Source: CAYJLC01 sp964370735 (GTDB taxonomy: Bacteria; Bacillota; Clostridia; Oscillospirales; Butyricicoccaceae). From it: a DNA stretch of 26,597 nucleotides. The position numbers and the translations under genes were made by a program. The notes below the pieces were generated by a model. The model searched no databases and was not told where the DNA came from. It was given only the letters and a program-made list of their open reading frames with translations. Location of the stretch: positions 1 to 26,597 of the forward strand of contig CAYJLC010000032.1 of assembly GCA_964370735.1 (NCBI GenBank). The letters run 5' to 3'. Positions 1 through 8,159 of the stretch are shown here, one piece after another (positions within the stretch are counted from its first letter, which is position 1; every line of letters begins with the position of its first letter).

Positions 1-6
1 ATATAT

Positions 7-129
7 GTAGGGGATGGGTTTCCCAAAAGCCTCCTTTTTAAAGGAGGTGGCAAACGGAATGTTTGACGGAGGATTACAAGAACAAATCACCCGTCGACTA
101 GCGTCGCCACCCTCTTTTCTAAAGAGGGC
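7..129. repeat. Structured intergenic repeat, copy A
   Basis: The core lies at 29-129. It has a GCCTCC/GGAGG hairpin, a TGGC, a small AAAC/GTTT hairpin and GACGGAGGATT. A mirror-like right half follows: ATCACC, a GTCG/CGAC hairpin, GCCACC and a CCCTCTTT/AAAGAGGG hairpin. A 17-nt leader, GTAGGGGATGGGTTTCC, sits at 7-23 and recurs at 2837-2853 before copy B. Full copies also lie at 2894-2995 and 4256-4355. The repeat stays open in the frame of the downstream ABC-F gene and so produces a false N-terminal extension. Confidence 0.85.
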
Positions 130-163
130 AATAAAAAAAAACCCCAAATTGGAGGAAAATACA

Positions 164-2032
164 TTGATTTCTGTTAGAAATCTTAATAAATACTATGGTA
201 GCACACCTGTACTACTTGACCTGAATTTCGAGATTAAAGACGATGAAAAAATCGGTATCGTTGGAAAAAACGGTTCTGGGAAAACCACACTTTTTAATAT
301 CCTATCTGGAAAACTTGATTATGATGGTGGGGATATTAGCTTACCGAAAGGTGCTAGTATGGGGATTATCGACCAAATACCGTCGTTTAATCCCGACTTT
401 ACAGTCGAAGATGTGCTAAAATCTGCATTTTTGCGAATTTCGGAACTTAAAGAAAAGGCTCAGCTCTTAGAAAGAAAAATGGCAGAAGGCGACCACGAAG
501 TATTAGATGAATATAGCAAAGTTTTGGAAAAAATTGACCATTTAGGTGGATATAATTACGATTTTGAGATAGATATTGTAGCAAATGGGCTAGATATTTC
601 GGAAAGTATGCGAAAAAAACCATTTTTAGTCTTATCTGGTGGTGAAAAAACAAGGGTTAACCTTGCGCGTATAATTTTAGAGAAAACAGATATTCTGCTT
701 CTTGACGAGCCGACAAACCATCTTGACCTTAATGCGACTATTTGGCTTACAAATTATCTGGAAAATTACAAGGGAACTGTTATCGTAATTTCACATGATA
801 GATACTTTTTAGACGAAGTTGTAACAAGGATTTTGGAAATCGAAGACAATAAAATGCACGAATACCTCGGAAATTACAGCTATTATGCTGTCGAAAAAGA
901 GGAACGTGTGAAACGTCAACTTGAAATTCATTTGCGTGAAGCAGAGGAACTTAAAAAACTGCAAGATGCAAGTCGAAAAATGCACCAATGGGGTACAGAA
1001 CGTATGCATAAACGTGCGTTTTCGATTGATAAACGAATTGCAAAAATGAAAGTTACCGATAGGCCGAAAAAAGAAAAGCAAATGAAAGTGACTTTTGTAA
1101 ATACTGATTATCAAACGTCAGAAATTTTAAAAGTGAATGATTTAGCGAAGGAATACGACGGACGAGTTATTCTTAAAAACTTTGCGTTTGATATGCGAAA
1201 TGGCGATAAAATTGCTATTATCGGTGATAATGGTACTGGAAAATCGACTTTTCTTAAAATTTTGCTCGGAGAAGAGCAAAAAGATTCTGGTCGAATTAAA
1301 AAAGGTATCGGTGTGAAAACTGGTTATCTTCCTCAGCTTGTGAAATTTTCAAACCCTGAGCGAAATTTAATCGACACACTTATTTACGAGAAAAATGTTT
1401 CTGCACAAACTGCGAGAAACAGGCTCGGTTCGTTTAAATTTTCTGGCGAAGACCAACTTAAAACCGTTGAAAAATTATCTGGTGGCGAAAAATCAAGGCT
1501 TAGACTTTGCACGCTTATGTATGATGATATCAATGTGCTTATTTTGGACGAGCCTACAAACCATCTTGATATTATGTCACGCGAGTGGATTGAAGAAGCT
1601 ATCGAAGAATTTGACGGAAGCTTAATTTTTGTGTCGCATGATAGGTATTTTATCAGTCGTTTTGCAAATAAAATTATTGAAATGACAAAAGATGGATATT
1701 ATTTATTCAAAGGCAATTATGAGGAGTATGTAAAGGCGAAACAAGACGATAAACTCGATTTTTTCCCAAAAGATACTGCTCCAAAGCCTGTAATTGTTCG
1801 CGAAAAACCAAAAAGTGAAAAGCCGAAAGGCATCGATAAAGTTTTAGAAAAGAAAATAAAAAATCTAGAACGTGAAATTAAAACATTAGATGAAAAAATC
1901 GCACAAATTGAGCTTGAAATGAACGATTGTGGTGCGGATTTTGAAAAATTACACAAATTATCCGAAGAAAAAGACGAACTTGACCTTACTCTTTTAGAAA
2001 AAATGGAAGAGTGGGATTCGCTTCTTGTATGA
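164..2032 (+). CDS. ABC-F family ATPase (translation factor type)
   Basis: This is a soluble tandem-ATPase ABC-F protein of 622 aa. The family binds the ribosome E site to rescue or protect translating ribosomes and has no membrane domain. Domain 1 has Walker A GKNGSGKTT (residues 34-42), signature LSGGE and Walker B LLLDEPTNHLD. Domain 2 repeats the set with GDNGTGKST, LSGGEKSR and LILDEPTNHLD. A charged helical linker separates the domains, and a Lys/Glu-rich coiled coil forms the C-terminus, as in YdiF-like members. I chose TTG at 164 because GGAGG at 151-155 lies 8 nt upstream. The frame stays open back to position 14 only because it crosses a noncoding repeat. Antibiotic-resistance and housekeeping subtypes cannot be told apart here. 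The stop is just before the next gene's start, so the two are probably co-transcribed. Confidence 0.9.
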   Translation: MISVRNLNKYYGSTPVLLDLNFEIKDDEKIGIVGKNGSGKTTLFNILSGKLDYDGGDISLPKGASMGIIDQIPSFNPDFTVEDVLKSAFLRISELKEKAQLLERKMAEGDHEVLDEYSKVLEKIDHLGGYNYDFEIDIVANGLDISESMRKKPFLVLSGGEKTRVNLARIILEKTDILLLDEPTNHLDLNATIWLTNYLENYKGTVIVISHDRYFLDEVVTRILEIEDNKMHEYLGNYSYYAVEKEERVKRQLEIHLREAEELKKLQDASRKMHQWGTERMHKRAFSIDKRIAKMKVTDRPKKEKQMKVTFVNTDYQTSEILKVNDLAKEYDGRVILKNFAFDMRNGDKIAIIGDNGTGKSTFLKILLGEEQKDSGRIKKGIGVKTGYLPQLVKFSNPERNLIDTLIYEKNVSAQTARNRLGSFKFSGEDQLKTVEKLSGGEKSRLRLCTLMYDDINVLILDEPTNHLDIMSREWIEEAIEEFDGSLIFVSHDRYFISRFANKIIEMTKDGYYLFKGNYEEYVKAKQDDKLDFFPKDTAPKPVIVREKPKSEKPKGIDKVLEKKIKNLEREIKTLDEKIAQIELEMNDCGADFEKLHKLSEEKDELDLTLLEKMEEWDSLLV

Positions 2033-2036
2033 GGTG

Positions 2037-2807
2037 ATGATGGTTAAGTTTCTATCTATAATGTCGGCGATTTTGCTTGTAATTACTGTCGCATGTGAAT
2101 TTTCATCAGGTGGAAGTTTTGGCGTATTATTTTTCGGAGCGTTATTTGTATTTTGCATTTTGCTTATAATTTGCGACAAAGTGAAAAAGGGCAAATCAAA
2201 ATTTAGAAAAATATTCAAAGTATTCGATATTATATTGAAATCATTCTTTATTGTGTGGTTTATATCTTTTATATTAATCGAAAGTTTGATTTTTTCTGGA
2301 AAATATACCGACGATATTTCACCTGATTGCGTAATTATTTTAGGCGCTGGTGTCAATGGAAATGTACCGTCATATACGTTGAAATTAAGGCTTGATAAGG
2401 CTTTTGAAATTTTAGAAGAAAATCCAGAGGCTATCGCAATCACAACTGGTGCAAAATCAATAGGTGACGAAAATTCGGAGAGCTATGTTTCAAAAGAATA
2501 TCTGGTCGGACTTGGAATTGATGAAAGCAGAATTTTCCTTGAAGAAAAGTCGACAGACACATACCAAAACATCAAATTTGCGAAAGAAATTCTAGGCGAA
2601 GATTACAACGGAAACACTATCGCAGTGTCGAATGATTTTCATTTATATAGAGCGAGAAGTCTGCTTGCGTTAAATGATTTAACACCCTATGGTGCAGAAA
2701 TTTCTTTGGGAAATCAGTTTATAGGACTTGATATTATATATAATATACGAGAATATTTCTCGATTATGAAACATTGGATTTTTGAAGTCGGCAATGCCGA
2801 CGGATAA
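2037..2807 (+). CDS. DUF218 (YdcF/SanA/ElyC-like) membrane protein
   Basis: The protein has about 256 aa. Two or three hydrophobic segments fill the first ~85 residues. A DUF218 domain follows, with VIILGAGVNG, a charged RLDKA helix, STDTYQNIKFAKEI and AVSNDFHLYRA; the last two match the conserved polar pocket of the family. YdcF/ElyC/SanA proteins are linked to envelope integrity and lipid carrier or peptidoglycan metabolism, but their chemistry is poorly defined. The start is ATG at 2037 or 2040. GAGGTGAT at 2031-2038 matches the anti-Shine-Dalgarno sequence and overlaps the first ATG, so 2040 is equally possible. It begins 4 nt after the ABC-F stop, which suggests translational coupling. 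Confidence 0.8.
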   Translation: MMVKFLSIMSAILLVITVACEFSSGGSFGVLFFGALFVFCILLIICDKVKKGKSKFRKIFKVFDIILKSFFIVWFISFILIESLIFSGKYTDDISPDCVIILGAGVNGNVPSYTLKLRLDKAFEILEENPEAIAITTGAKSIGDENSESYVSKEYLVGLGIDESRIFLEEKSTDTYQNIKFAKEILGEDYNGNTIAVSNDFHLYRARSLLALNDLTPYGAEISLGNQFIGLDIIYNIREYFSIMKHWIFEVGNADG

Positions 2808-2836
2808 TTAAACATTCTCAAACACACAAAATCGGT

Positions 2837-2995
2837 GTAGGGGACGGGTTTCCTGTTATCCCCAATTCACAAAATAAAAAATAAATGCAAAAAGCCTCCT
2901 TTCTTAAAGGAGGTGGCAAACGGAATGTTTGACGGAGGATTACAAAGAACAAATCACCCGACGACTGTGTCGCCACCCTCTTTGCTAAAGAGGGC
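2837..2995. repeat. Structured intergenic repeat, copy B with leader
   Basis: The core at 2894-2995 (102 bp) matches copy A nearly base for base. The leader GTAGGGGACGGGTTTCC (2837-2853) is also shared. Here leader and core are separated by about 40 bp of AT-rich sequence that copy A lacks, so they are separate modules. It fills most of the 286-bp gap between the DUF218 gene and prfA. No gene is seen in that gap. Confidence 0.85.
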
Positions 2996-3044
2996 GAATA
3001 AGCACAATTTAATATAACAAAAGTCCACTCAGTGCGAAGCAAAT

Positions 3045-3080
3045 GCGTCCACTAAAGGTGGTGCGTCCACTAAAGGTGGT
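3045..3080 (+). repeat. Tandem 18-bp duplication in the prfA leader
   Basis: Two exact adjacent copies of GCGTCCACTAAAGGTGGT lie at 3045-3062 and 3063-3080. Each can form a small CCAC/GTGG hairpin and each carries an AAAGGTGG Shine-Dalgarno-like string. The duplication ends 13 nt before the prfA start codon. It is open in the prfA frame from an ATG at 3043 and could be mistaken for an N-terminal extension. Confidence 0.9.
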
Positions 3081-3093
3081 GAAAGGTAATAAA

Positions 3094-4164
3094 ATGAACG
3101 AAAAATTAAAAGAATTAGAAAAGCGATTTTTAGAGCTTGATGAATTAATTTCATCTCCAGATTTATATTCTGACCCTAAAAATGCAGCTAAATTACTAAA
3201 AGAACAAAAAGACTTAACACCGATTGTTGAGGCTTATAGAGCGTTAAAAGCTGCTGAACAAACAGTTGCTGATTCGCTAGAACTTATGCAAGGCGAATCT
3301 GACCCAGATATGAAAGAAATGCTTCAAGAAGAACTAAACGAAGCGAAAGAAGCAATCGAAAGATTAGGTGAGGAGCTTAAAATCCTGCTTATCCCTAAAG
3401 ATGAAAACGATGATAAATCTGTTATTGTGGAAATTCGCGGTGGTGCTGGTGGTGAAGAAGCTCAACTATTTGCAAACTCACTTTATAGAATGTATACAAT
3501 GTATGCTGAAAAACGCAAATGGAAAGTTGATGTTATCAACTTAAACCAAACAGAACTAGGTGGAATTAAAGAGGTTTCTTTTGAAATCGAAGGCGAAGGC
3601 GCATATTCAAGACTGAAATTTGAGTCTGGAGTGCATAGAGTTCAACGTGTTCCTGAAACAGAATCTCAAGGTCGTGTGCATACTTCGACAGTAACAGTTG
3701 CAGTTTTACCGACAGTTGAAGATGTTGAAATCGACATTAACACAGCAGACCTTAAAATCGATACTTTCAGAGCTGGTGGCGCTGGTGGTCAGCACGTTAA
3801 TAAAACCGAGTCGGCAATTCGTATCACTCATATTCCAACAGGTGTTGTTGTTGAGTGTCAAGATGAGCGTTCCCAACACAAAAACAAAGATAAAGCGATG
3901 AAAATTCTTCGTTCTCGTATCTATGAGGCTGAACTTGAAAAGCAAAACGCAGAAATTTCAGCTGAAAGAAAATCTCAAGTTGGTACTGGTGACCGTTCTG
4001 AAAGAATTAGAACATATAACTACCCAGAAAGCCGTGTATCTGACCACAGAATTAAAATGACTTTATACAAATTATCGCAATTTTTAGACGGTGATTTAGA
4101 TGAAATCATCGATGGTTTAATCACAGCATACCAAGCAGAAAAATTATTGCAACAAGATATGTAA
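3094..4164 (+). CDS. prfA: Peptide chain release factor 1
   Basis: RF1 recognises UAA and UAG stop codons and triggers peptide release in the ribosomal A site. The 356-aa length is normal. The catalytic GGQ lies at residues 231-233 within RAGGAGGQHVNKTESA. The tripeptide P-x-T anticodon is PET at 187-189 in RVPETESQGR, which marks RF1 rather than RF2 (SPF). The N-terminal ~100 residues form the usual helical domain. The start is ATG at 3094, giving MNEKLKELEKRF, the typical RF1 N-terminus; AAAGG at 3082-3086 is the nearest ribosome binding site. The earlier in-frame ATG at 3043 would add only the translated tandem repeat and is rejected. It stands alone between two repeat-filled gaps, with no prmC/hemK next to it. 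Confidence 0.96.
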   Translation: MNEKLKELEKRFLELDELISSPDLYSDPKNAAKLLKEQKDLTPIVEAYRALKAAEQTVADSLELMQGESDPDMKEMLQEELNEAKEAIERLGEELKILLIPKDENDDKSVIVEIRGGAGGEEAQLFANSLYRMYTMYAEKRKWKVDVINLNQTELGGIKEVSFEIEGEGAYSRLKFESGVHRVQRVPETESQGRVHTSTVTVAVLPTVEDVEIDINTADLKIDTFRAGGAGGQHVNKTESAIRITHIPTGVVVECQDERSQHKNKDKAMKILRSRIYEAELEKQNAEISAERKSQVGTGDRSERIRTYNYPESRVSDHRIKMTLYKLSQFLDGDLDEIIDGLITAYQAEKLLQQDM

Positions 4165-4186
4165 TAAATGAAATTACCATAAAAAA

Positions 4187-4240
4187 GCCTCCTTTCTTAA
4201 AGGAGGTGGCAAACGAAACGTTTGACGGAGGGAATTCAAA
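4187..4240. repeat. Structured intergenic repeat, left half only (copy C1)
   Basis: It matches the left half of the family: GCCTCC/GGAGG hairpin, TGGC, AAAC/GTTT hairpin and GACGGAGG. It then stops, and a full copy begins 16 nt later. The right half is absent. Confidence 0.8.
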
Positions 4241-4255
4241 TAACAAGACCCAAAA

Positions 4256-4355
4256 GCCTCCTTTTTAAAGGAGGTGGCAAACGGAATGTTTGACGGAGGA
4301 TTAAAAAAACAAATCACCCGACGACTGCGTCGCCACCCTCTTTACCAAAGAGGGC
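4256..4355. repeat. Structured intergenic repeat, full copy C2
   Basis: This 100-bp copy carries both halves and is nearly identical to copies A and B. Together with C1 it fills most of the 280 bp between prfA and the ZIP transporter gene. I see no gene or promoter there that I would defend. Confidence 0.85.
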
Positions 4356-4444
4356 AAAAACAATCCAAGCCATGCAAAATACAACAAACATCAATCTACG
4401 CATAATTGCAAATTCTCTCTCATAAAATCTACCGAGGTGATTTT

Positions 4445-5155
4445 GTGGAAAATTTGTATATTTTATATATAACACTTGCAGGTAGCCTAGGCACTGGTTT
4501 TGGTGGTATATTATCGCTTATTTTGCCTACAAAAAGCAAAAAATTCTTTTGTATGGTGCTAGAACTTTCAGCAGGGTTAATGACAACAGTGATTTTTTTC
4601 GATTTATTGCCAAATGCAATGGAAAAAGCGAAAATATTTGATGTGATTTTTGGTTTTCTAACTGGAATATTTTTTATGATTATTACAGAATGTTTAACTG
4701 AAAGCAAATCAAATTCACTAATCCGTATGGGTTCTTTTATGGCGATTGGCATTGCTTTGCACAATTTTCCAGAAGGATTGGCACTCGGTGTTGCCTTTGA
4801 TTTCGATTTATCGCTCGCATGGTCGCTATTAATTGCGATTTTTGTGCACGATATTCCAGAGGGTTTAGCTTTTGCACTACCACTCAAAATGGGCGGAATG
4901 AAAAAAGCGAAAATTGTTGCAATTTCCATCATTACTGGTCTAGCAACTGGTTTTGGTGGCATTTTTGGTATGATTTTAGGCGAAATTTCTAATAACACAA
5001 TTGGATTTTCTCTAGCACTTGCTAGTGGGGCGATGTTTTACATTGTGTTTAATAGTATTTTGCCAAAATCCAAAACTTTATGCTGTTCTAAAATGACATT
5101 TTTTGCGAATATTGTCGGAATTATAGTCGGTATTTTGATTTCACATAATATATAA
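4445..5155 (+). CDS. ZIP family metal transporter
   Basis: This integral membrane transporter of 236 aa belongs to the ZIP family, which usually imports zinc or other divalent metals. The diagnostic metal-binding helices are present: HNFPEG (residues 106-111) and HDIPEG (135-140). Eight hydrophobic segments can be drawn, and the His-rich cytoplasmic loop is very short. The start is GTG at 4445, with GAGGTGAT at 4434-4441 as ribosome binding site. An upstream TTG at 4406 in the same frame lacks one. The next gene starts 12 nt after its stop, so it heads a three-gene operon. The metal cannot be read from sequence, and no metal-responsive operator was seen. Confidence 0.9.
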   Translation: MENLYILYITLAGSLGTGFGGILSLILPTKSKKFFCMVLELSAGLMTTVIFFDLLPNAMEKAKIFDVIFGFLTGIFFMIITECLTESKSNSLIRMGSFMAIGIALHNFPEGLALGVAFDFDLSLAWSLLIAIFVHDIPEGLAFALPLKMGGMKKAKIVAISIITGLATGFGGIFGMILGEISNNTIGFSLALASGAMFYIVFNSILPKSKTLCCSKMTFFANIVGIIVGILISHNI

Positions 5156-5167
5156 AAAGGAAGTAAA

Positions 5168-6748
5168 ATGGAAACGAAAGTTTTACAAAAAGAAAATTTA
5201 GATATTGCAGTAGATTTGCTTTTAAAAGGTGAAGTTGTTGCTATTCCGACAGAAACTGTCTATGGTTTGGCTGCAAATGCGCTCGATAAAGAAGCGATTT
5301 CTAAAATTTTTATAGCAAAAGGTCGTCCTCAAGACAATCCACTTATTGTGCATATTTCAAATTTAGATATGCTTAAAAAACTTACTTTGGAAGTACCAAA
5401 AAAGGCGAAAATTTTGATTGAAGCGTTTTGGGGCGGTGCACTTACGATGATTTTTAAAAAATCTGCGATTGTGCCAGACGAAATTTCGCGAGGACTAGAC
5501 ACTGTCGCGATACGAATGCCAAATCACAAAACTGCGATAGATTTAATCGAAAAATGTGGAGTTCCTTTAGCAGCGCCGTCTGCAAATTCGTCTGGGCGTC
5601 CGTCTACTACGACATATAAACACGTTTTAGAAGACTTAAACGGAAAGATTTCGGCTGTAATTTGCGATAAACAAGCAAAAATAGGGTTAGAAAGTACAGT
5701 TTTGGATATGACAGTAGACCCTCCGATTTTGCTTCGTCCAGGTGGGATTTCAAAAGAGCAAATCGAAGAAAAAATCGGCAAAATAGCAACAGATAAGGCA
5801 GTTTTGGAGAAGATTTCTGATGCGAAAAAAGTGCGTTCGCCGGGTATGAAATATCGACATTATGCGCCGAAAGCGTCTATGCTTGTTTTGTGTGGAAATT
5901 CAGAGAAAACTACTAAATATATAGCGAAAACAGCTGATGAAAATGACGGTATTCTGTGTTTTGATGAATACAAAAATATGTTTAAATGTGACAATATTTT
6001 GTGTTTTGGCAGAGAAAATGACATTGAAAGTCAAGCGAATTTGCTATTTTTGAAACTGCGTGAATTCGATGAACTTCCTGTGAAAAAAATATATGCACAA
6101 TGCCCAAATGATACTGGTTTGGGTTTGGCTGTCGCAAATAGGCTGAAAAAAGCCGCTGGATTTAATATTTTGCACCTAGATAAGCAAATTATTGGGCTTA
6201 CTGGCTCGTCTGGCAGTGGAAAAACGACAGTTTGTGAGATTTTTGCAAAAAATGGATTTGATATCATAGATACGGACAAGATTTATCACGATTTAGTTGA
6301 AAATTCGCTTGATATGAAAAACGAGCTTGCTTGCTATTTTCCACAGGTTTTTGAAAACTCTGTGCTAAATCGCAAGAAATTAGGCGAAATTGTCTTTAAT
6401 GATAGCGAAAAACTTCAAAAATTAAATGAAATTACTCATAAATTTGTTGAAAATGAAGTGATTTTGCAGATTAATACGAAAAATAAAATTATTTTAGATG
6501 TGCCTTTAATGTTCGAGGCGAAATTTGACAAATTTTGTGAAAAAGTCATCGGTGTAATTGCAAATGATGAGATAAAAATTAAGCGAATTTGCAAAAGAGA
6601 TTCAATTTCAGAAGATTATGCAAAAATACGTCTAAAAAATCAAAAAAATACTAGCTTTTATACAGAACATTGTGATATAATTATAGAAAATAATGAAGAT
6701 TTGCTAGAACTTTCAAAAAAAGTGCTTGAAATCATAGAAGGAGAATAA
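5168..6748 (+). CDS. Fusion: threonylcarbamoyl-AMP synthase (Sua5) + dephospho-CoA kinase (CoaE)
   Basis: One 526-aa frame holds two complete enzymes. Residues 1-335 are Sua5/YrdC type, which makes threonylcarbamoyl-AMP for the t6A37 modification of tRNA. Visible motifs are PTETVYGLA, KGRPQDNPL, APSANSSGRPSTT, the inter-domain SPGMKYRHYAP and a Sua5 C-terminal domain ending GLGLAVANRLKKAAG. Residues 341-526 are CoaE, which phosphorylates dephospho-CoA in the last step of CoA synthesis. It has P-loop GSSGSGKTT (346-354), IDTDKIYHDLV, DVPLMFE and a closing RLKNQKN segment. The linker is only about six residues and there is no internal stop or frameshift. AAGGAAG precedes the ATG. The M18 gene starts 2 nt after its stop. 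Each half is full length for its family, so both activities are expected. Confidence 0.93.
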   Translation: METKVLQKENLDIAVDLLLKGEVVAIPTETVYGLAANALDKEAISKIFIAKGRPQDNPLIVHISNLDMLKKLTLEVPKKAKILIEAFWGGALTMIFKKSAIVPDEISRGLDTVAIRMPNHKTAIDLIEKCGVPLAAPSANSSGRPSTTTYKHVLEDLNGKISAVICDKQAKIGLESTVLDMTVDPPILLRPGGISKEQIEEKIGKIATDKAVLEKISDAKKVRSPGMKYRHYAPKASMLVLCGNSEKTTKYIAKTADENDGILCFDEYKNMFKCDNILCFGRENDIESQANLLFLKLREFDELPVKKIYAQCPNDTGLGLAVANRLKKAAGFNILHLDKQIIGLTGSSGSGKTTVCEIFAKNGFDIIDTDKIYHDLVENSLDMKNELACYFPQVFENSVLNRKKLGEIVFNDSEKLQKLNEITHKFVENEVILQINTKNKIILDVPLMFEAKFDKFCEKVIGVIANDEIKIKRICKRDSISEDYAKIRLKNQKNTSFYTEHCDIIIENNEDLLELSKKVLEIIEGE

Positions 6749-6749
6749 A

Positions 6750-8117
6750 ATGGAATTAACCCTTAAAGAAGAAAAAGTATACAAAAGACACCCATTTAGT
6801 GCTGAAATGACTGATTTTTGTGAAGATTATAAAGTATTTTTAGACGAAGCAAAAACTGAGCGTGAAAGCGTTGATTTTATGGTTGAGCTTGCAGAAAAAA
6901 ATGGCTTTAAAGAGTACAAAAGAGGCACAAAATTAAATGCTGGTGATAAAATTTACTCATCACGCAGCGGTCGTGCGATGTTTTTAGCTGTAATTGGTAC
7001 AGAGCATCTTAATGAAGGCATCAATTTAATCGCATCGCATATTGATACGCCAGCGATTCATATTAGAACAAAACCACTTTACGAAGAGGGTGGAATGGCA
7101 TTTTTCAAATCGCATTATTATGGTGGGATTAAAAAATATCAATGGTTAGCTTTACCACTTGAAATGCGTGGTGTTGTGTTCAAAAAAGACGGCGAAAAAG
7201 TTATAATAAATGTTGGAAAAGACAAAACTGACCCAGTTTTAGTCATTACAGATTTACTGCCACACTTAGGTAAGGACCAAATGACGAAAACAGCAGCAGA
7301 GCTTGTTACAGGTGAGCAATTAAATATTTTACTTGGAACTATTGAAAGCGAAAATGCTGAAAAAGATAAGACAAAACAGTATATTTTAGAACTTTTAAAT
7401 GAGAAATATGGCATTACGGAAGAAGATTTCTTATCGGCTGAACTTACTATCGTGCCTGAGAGCAATGCGCGTGATGTTGGTTTAGACCGTTCTATGCTAG
7501 GGGCTTATGGGCATGACGATAGAGTTTGTGCGTTTACATCTGCTAGAGCGTTATTCGATATGACTGAAATTCCTGAAAAAACAGCAGTTTGTGCTTTAGT
7601 TGACAAGGAAGAAATCGGTTCTGAAGGGTTAACTGGTATGAAATCTCAAGCTTTTGACTTGTTTATTGAAGATTTATGTGAAGAAGCTGGTGCAAGACTT
7701 CGTGTTTGTTACTCAAATTCTTTCTGTATTTCTGCCGATGTTTGTAACGCTTTTGACCCTAATTTTGCTGATGTTTCTGAAAAAAGAAATGATGGCAAGC
7801 TTTCAAACGGCTTTGCACTTGTAAAATACACTGGTGCTAGAGGAAAATCTGGTGCGTCTGACGCGTCTGCTGAACTAATGAGCAAAATGCGTATTTTACT
7901 TGATAACGCTGATGTTGTTTGGCAAACAGGACAACTTGGAAAAGTTGACCAAGGCGGTGGCGGTACTGTTGCTGGTATGTTAGCCGAAAGAAATATCCAA
8001 ACTGTTGACGGTGGTGTTCCTGTTTTAGCGATGCATGCTCCGTTTGAAATTGTAGCAAAAGCTGATGTTTATATGACTTATAAAGCGTATAAAGCATTCT
8101 ATGAAAAAATGAAATAA
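6750..8117 (+). CDS. apeB: M18 family aminopeptidase (ApeB-like)
   Basis: This is a cytosolic zinc aminopeptidase of 455 aa that removes N-terminal residues from peptides. M18 metal and active-site motifs are seen in order: ASHIDTP (H97), GHDDRVC (254-260), DKEEIGSEG (285-293), a late Asp-rich segment and a C-terminal HAPFEIVAKADV with the last metal His. GAAGGAG lies just before the ATG inside the end of the preceding gene, so translation is coupled. A strong terminator follows directly. Substrate preference (acidic or general) cannot be told. Confidence 0.93.
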   Translation: MELTLKEEKVYKRHPFSAEMTDFCEDYKVFLDEAKTERESVDFMVELAEKNGFKEYKRGTKLNAGDKIYSSRSGRAMFLAVIGTEHLNEGINLIASHIDTPAIHIRTKPLYEEGGMAFFKSHYYGGIKKYQWLALPLEMRGVVFKKDGEKVIINVGKDKTDPVLVITDLLPHLGKDQMTKTAAELVTGEQLNILLGTIESENAEKDKTKQYILELLNEKYGITEEDFLSAELTIVPESNARDVGLDRSMLGAYGHDDRVCAFTSARALFDMTEIPEKTAVCALVDKEEIGSEGLTGMKSQAFDLFIEDLCEEAGARLRVCYSNSFCISADVCNAFDPNFADVSEKRNDGKLSNGFALVKYTGARGKSGASDASAELMSKMRILLDNADVVWQTGQLGKVDQGGGGTVAGMLAERNIQTVDGGVPVLAMHAPFEIVAKADVYMTYKAYKAFYEKMK

Positions 8118-8123
8118 TATAAA

Positions 8124-8157
8124 AAAACCTCTTGTTTACTTAAAAACAAGAGGTTTT
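8124..8157. terminator. Bidirectional intrinsic terminator
   Basis: A perfect 14-bp stem has AAAACCTCTTGTTT at 8124-8137, a 6-nt loop and AAACAAGAGGTTTT at 8144-8157. T-rich sequence flanks it on both strands. It sits between the convergent M18 and sortase genes and serves both. Confidence 0.93.
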
Positions 8158-8159
8158 CT

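Noticed and set aside
2818..3042. A 74-codon open frame on the - strand between the DUF218 gene and prfA
   Set aside because: It is the translation of the dispersed repeat and its leader. It has no ribosome binding site and its hairpin structure explains the sequence.
7837..8097. Open frames of 60-190 codons antisense to the main genes, for example within the M18 gene
   Set aside because: They lack ribosome binding sites and recognisable domains, and lie fully inside genes with strong family motifs.
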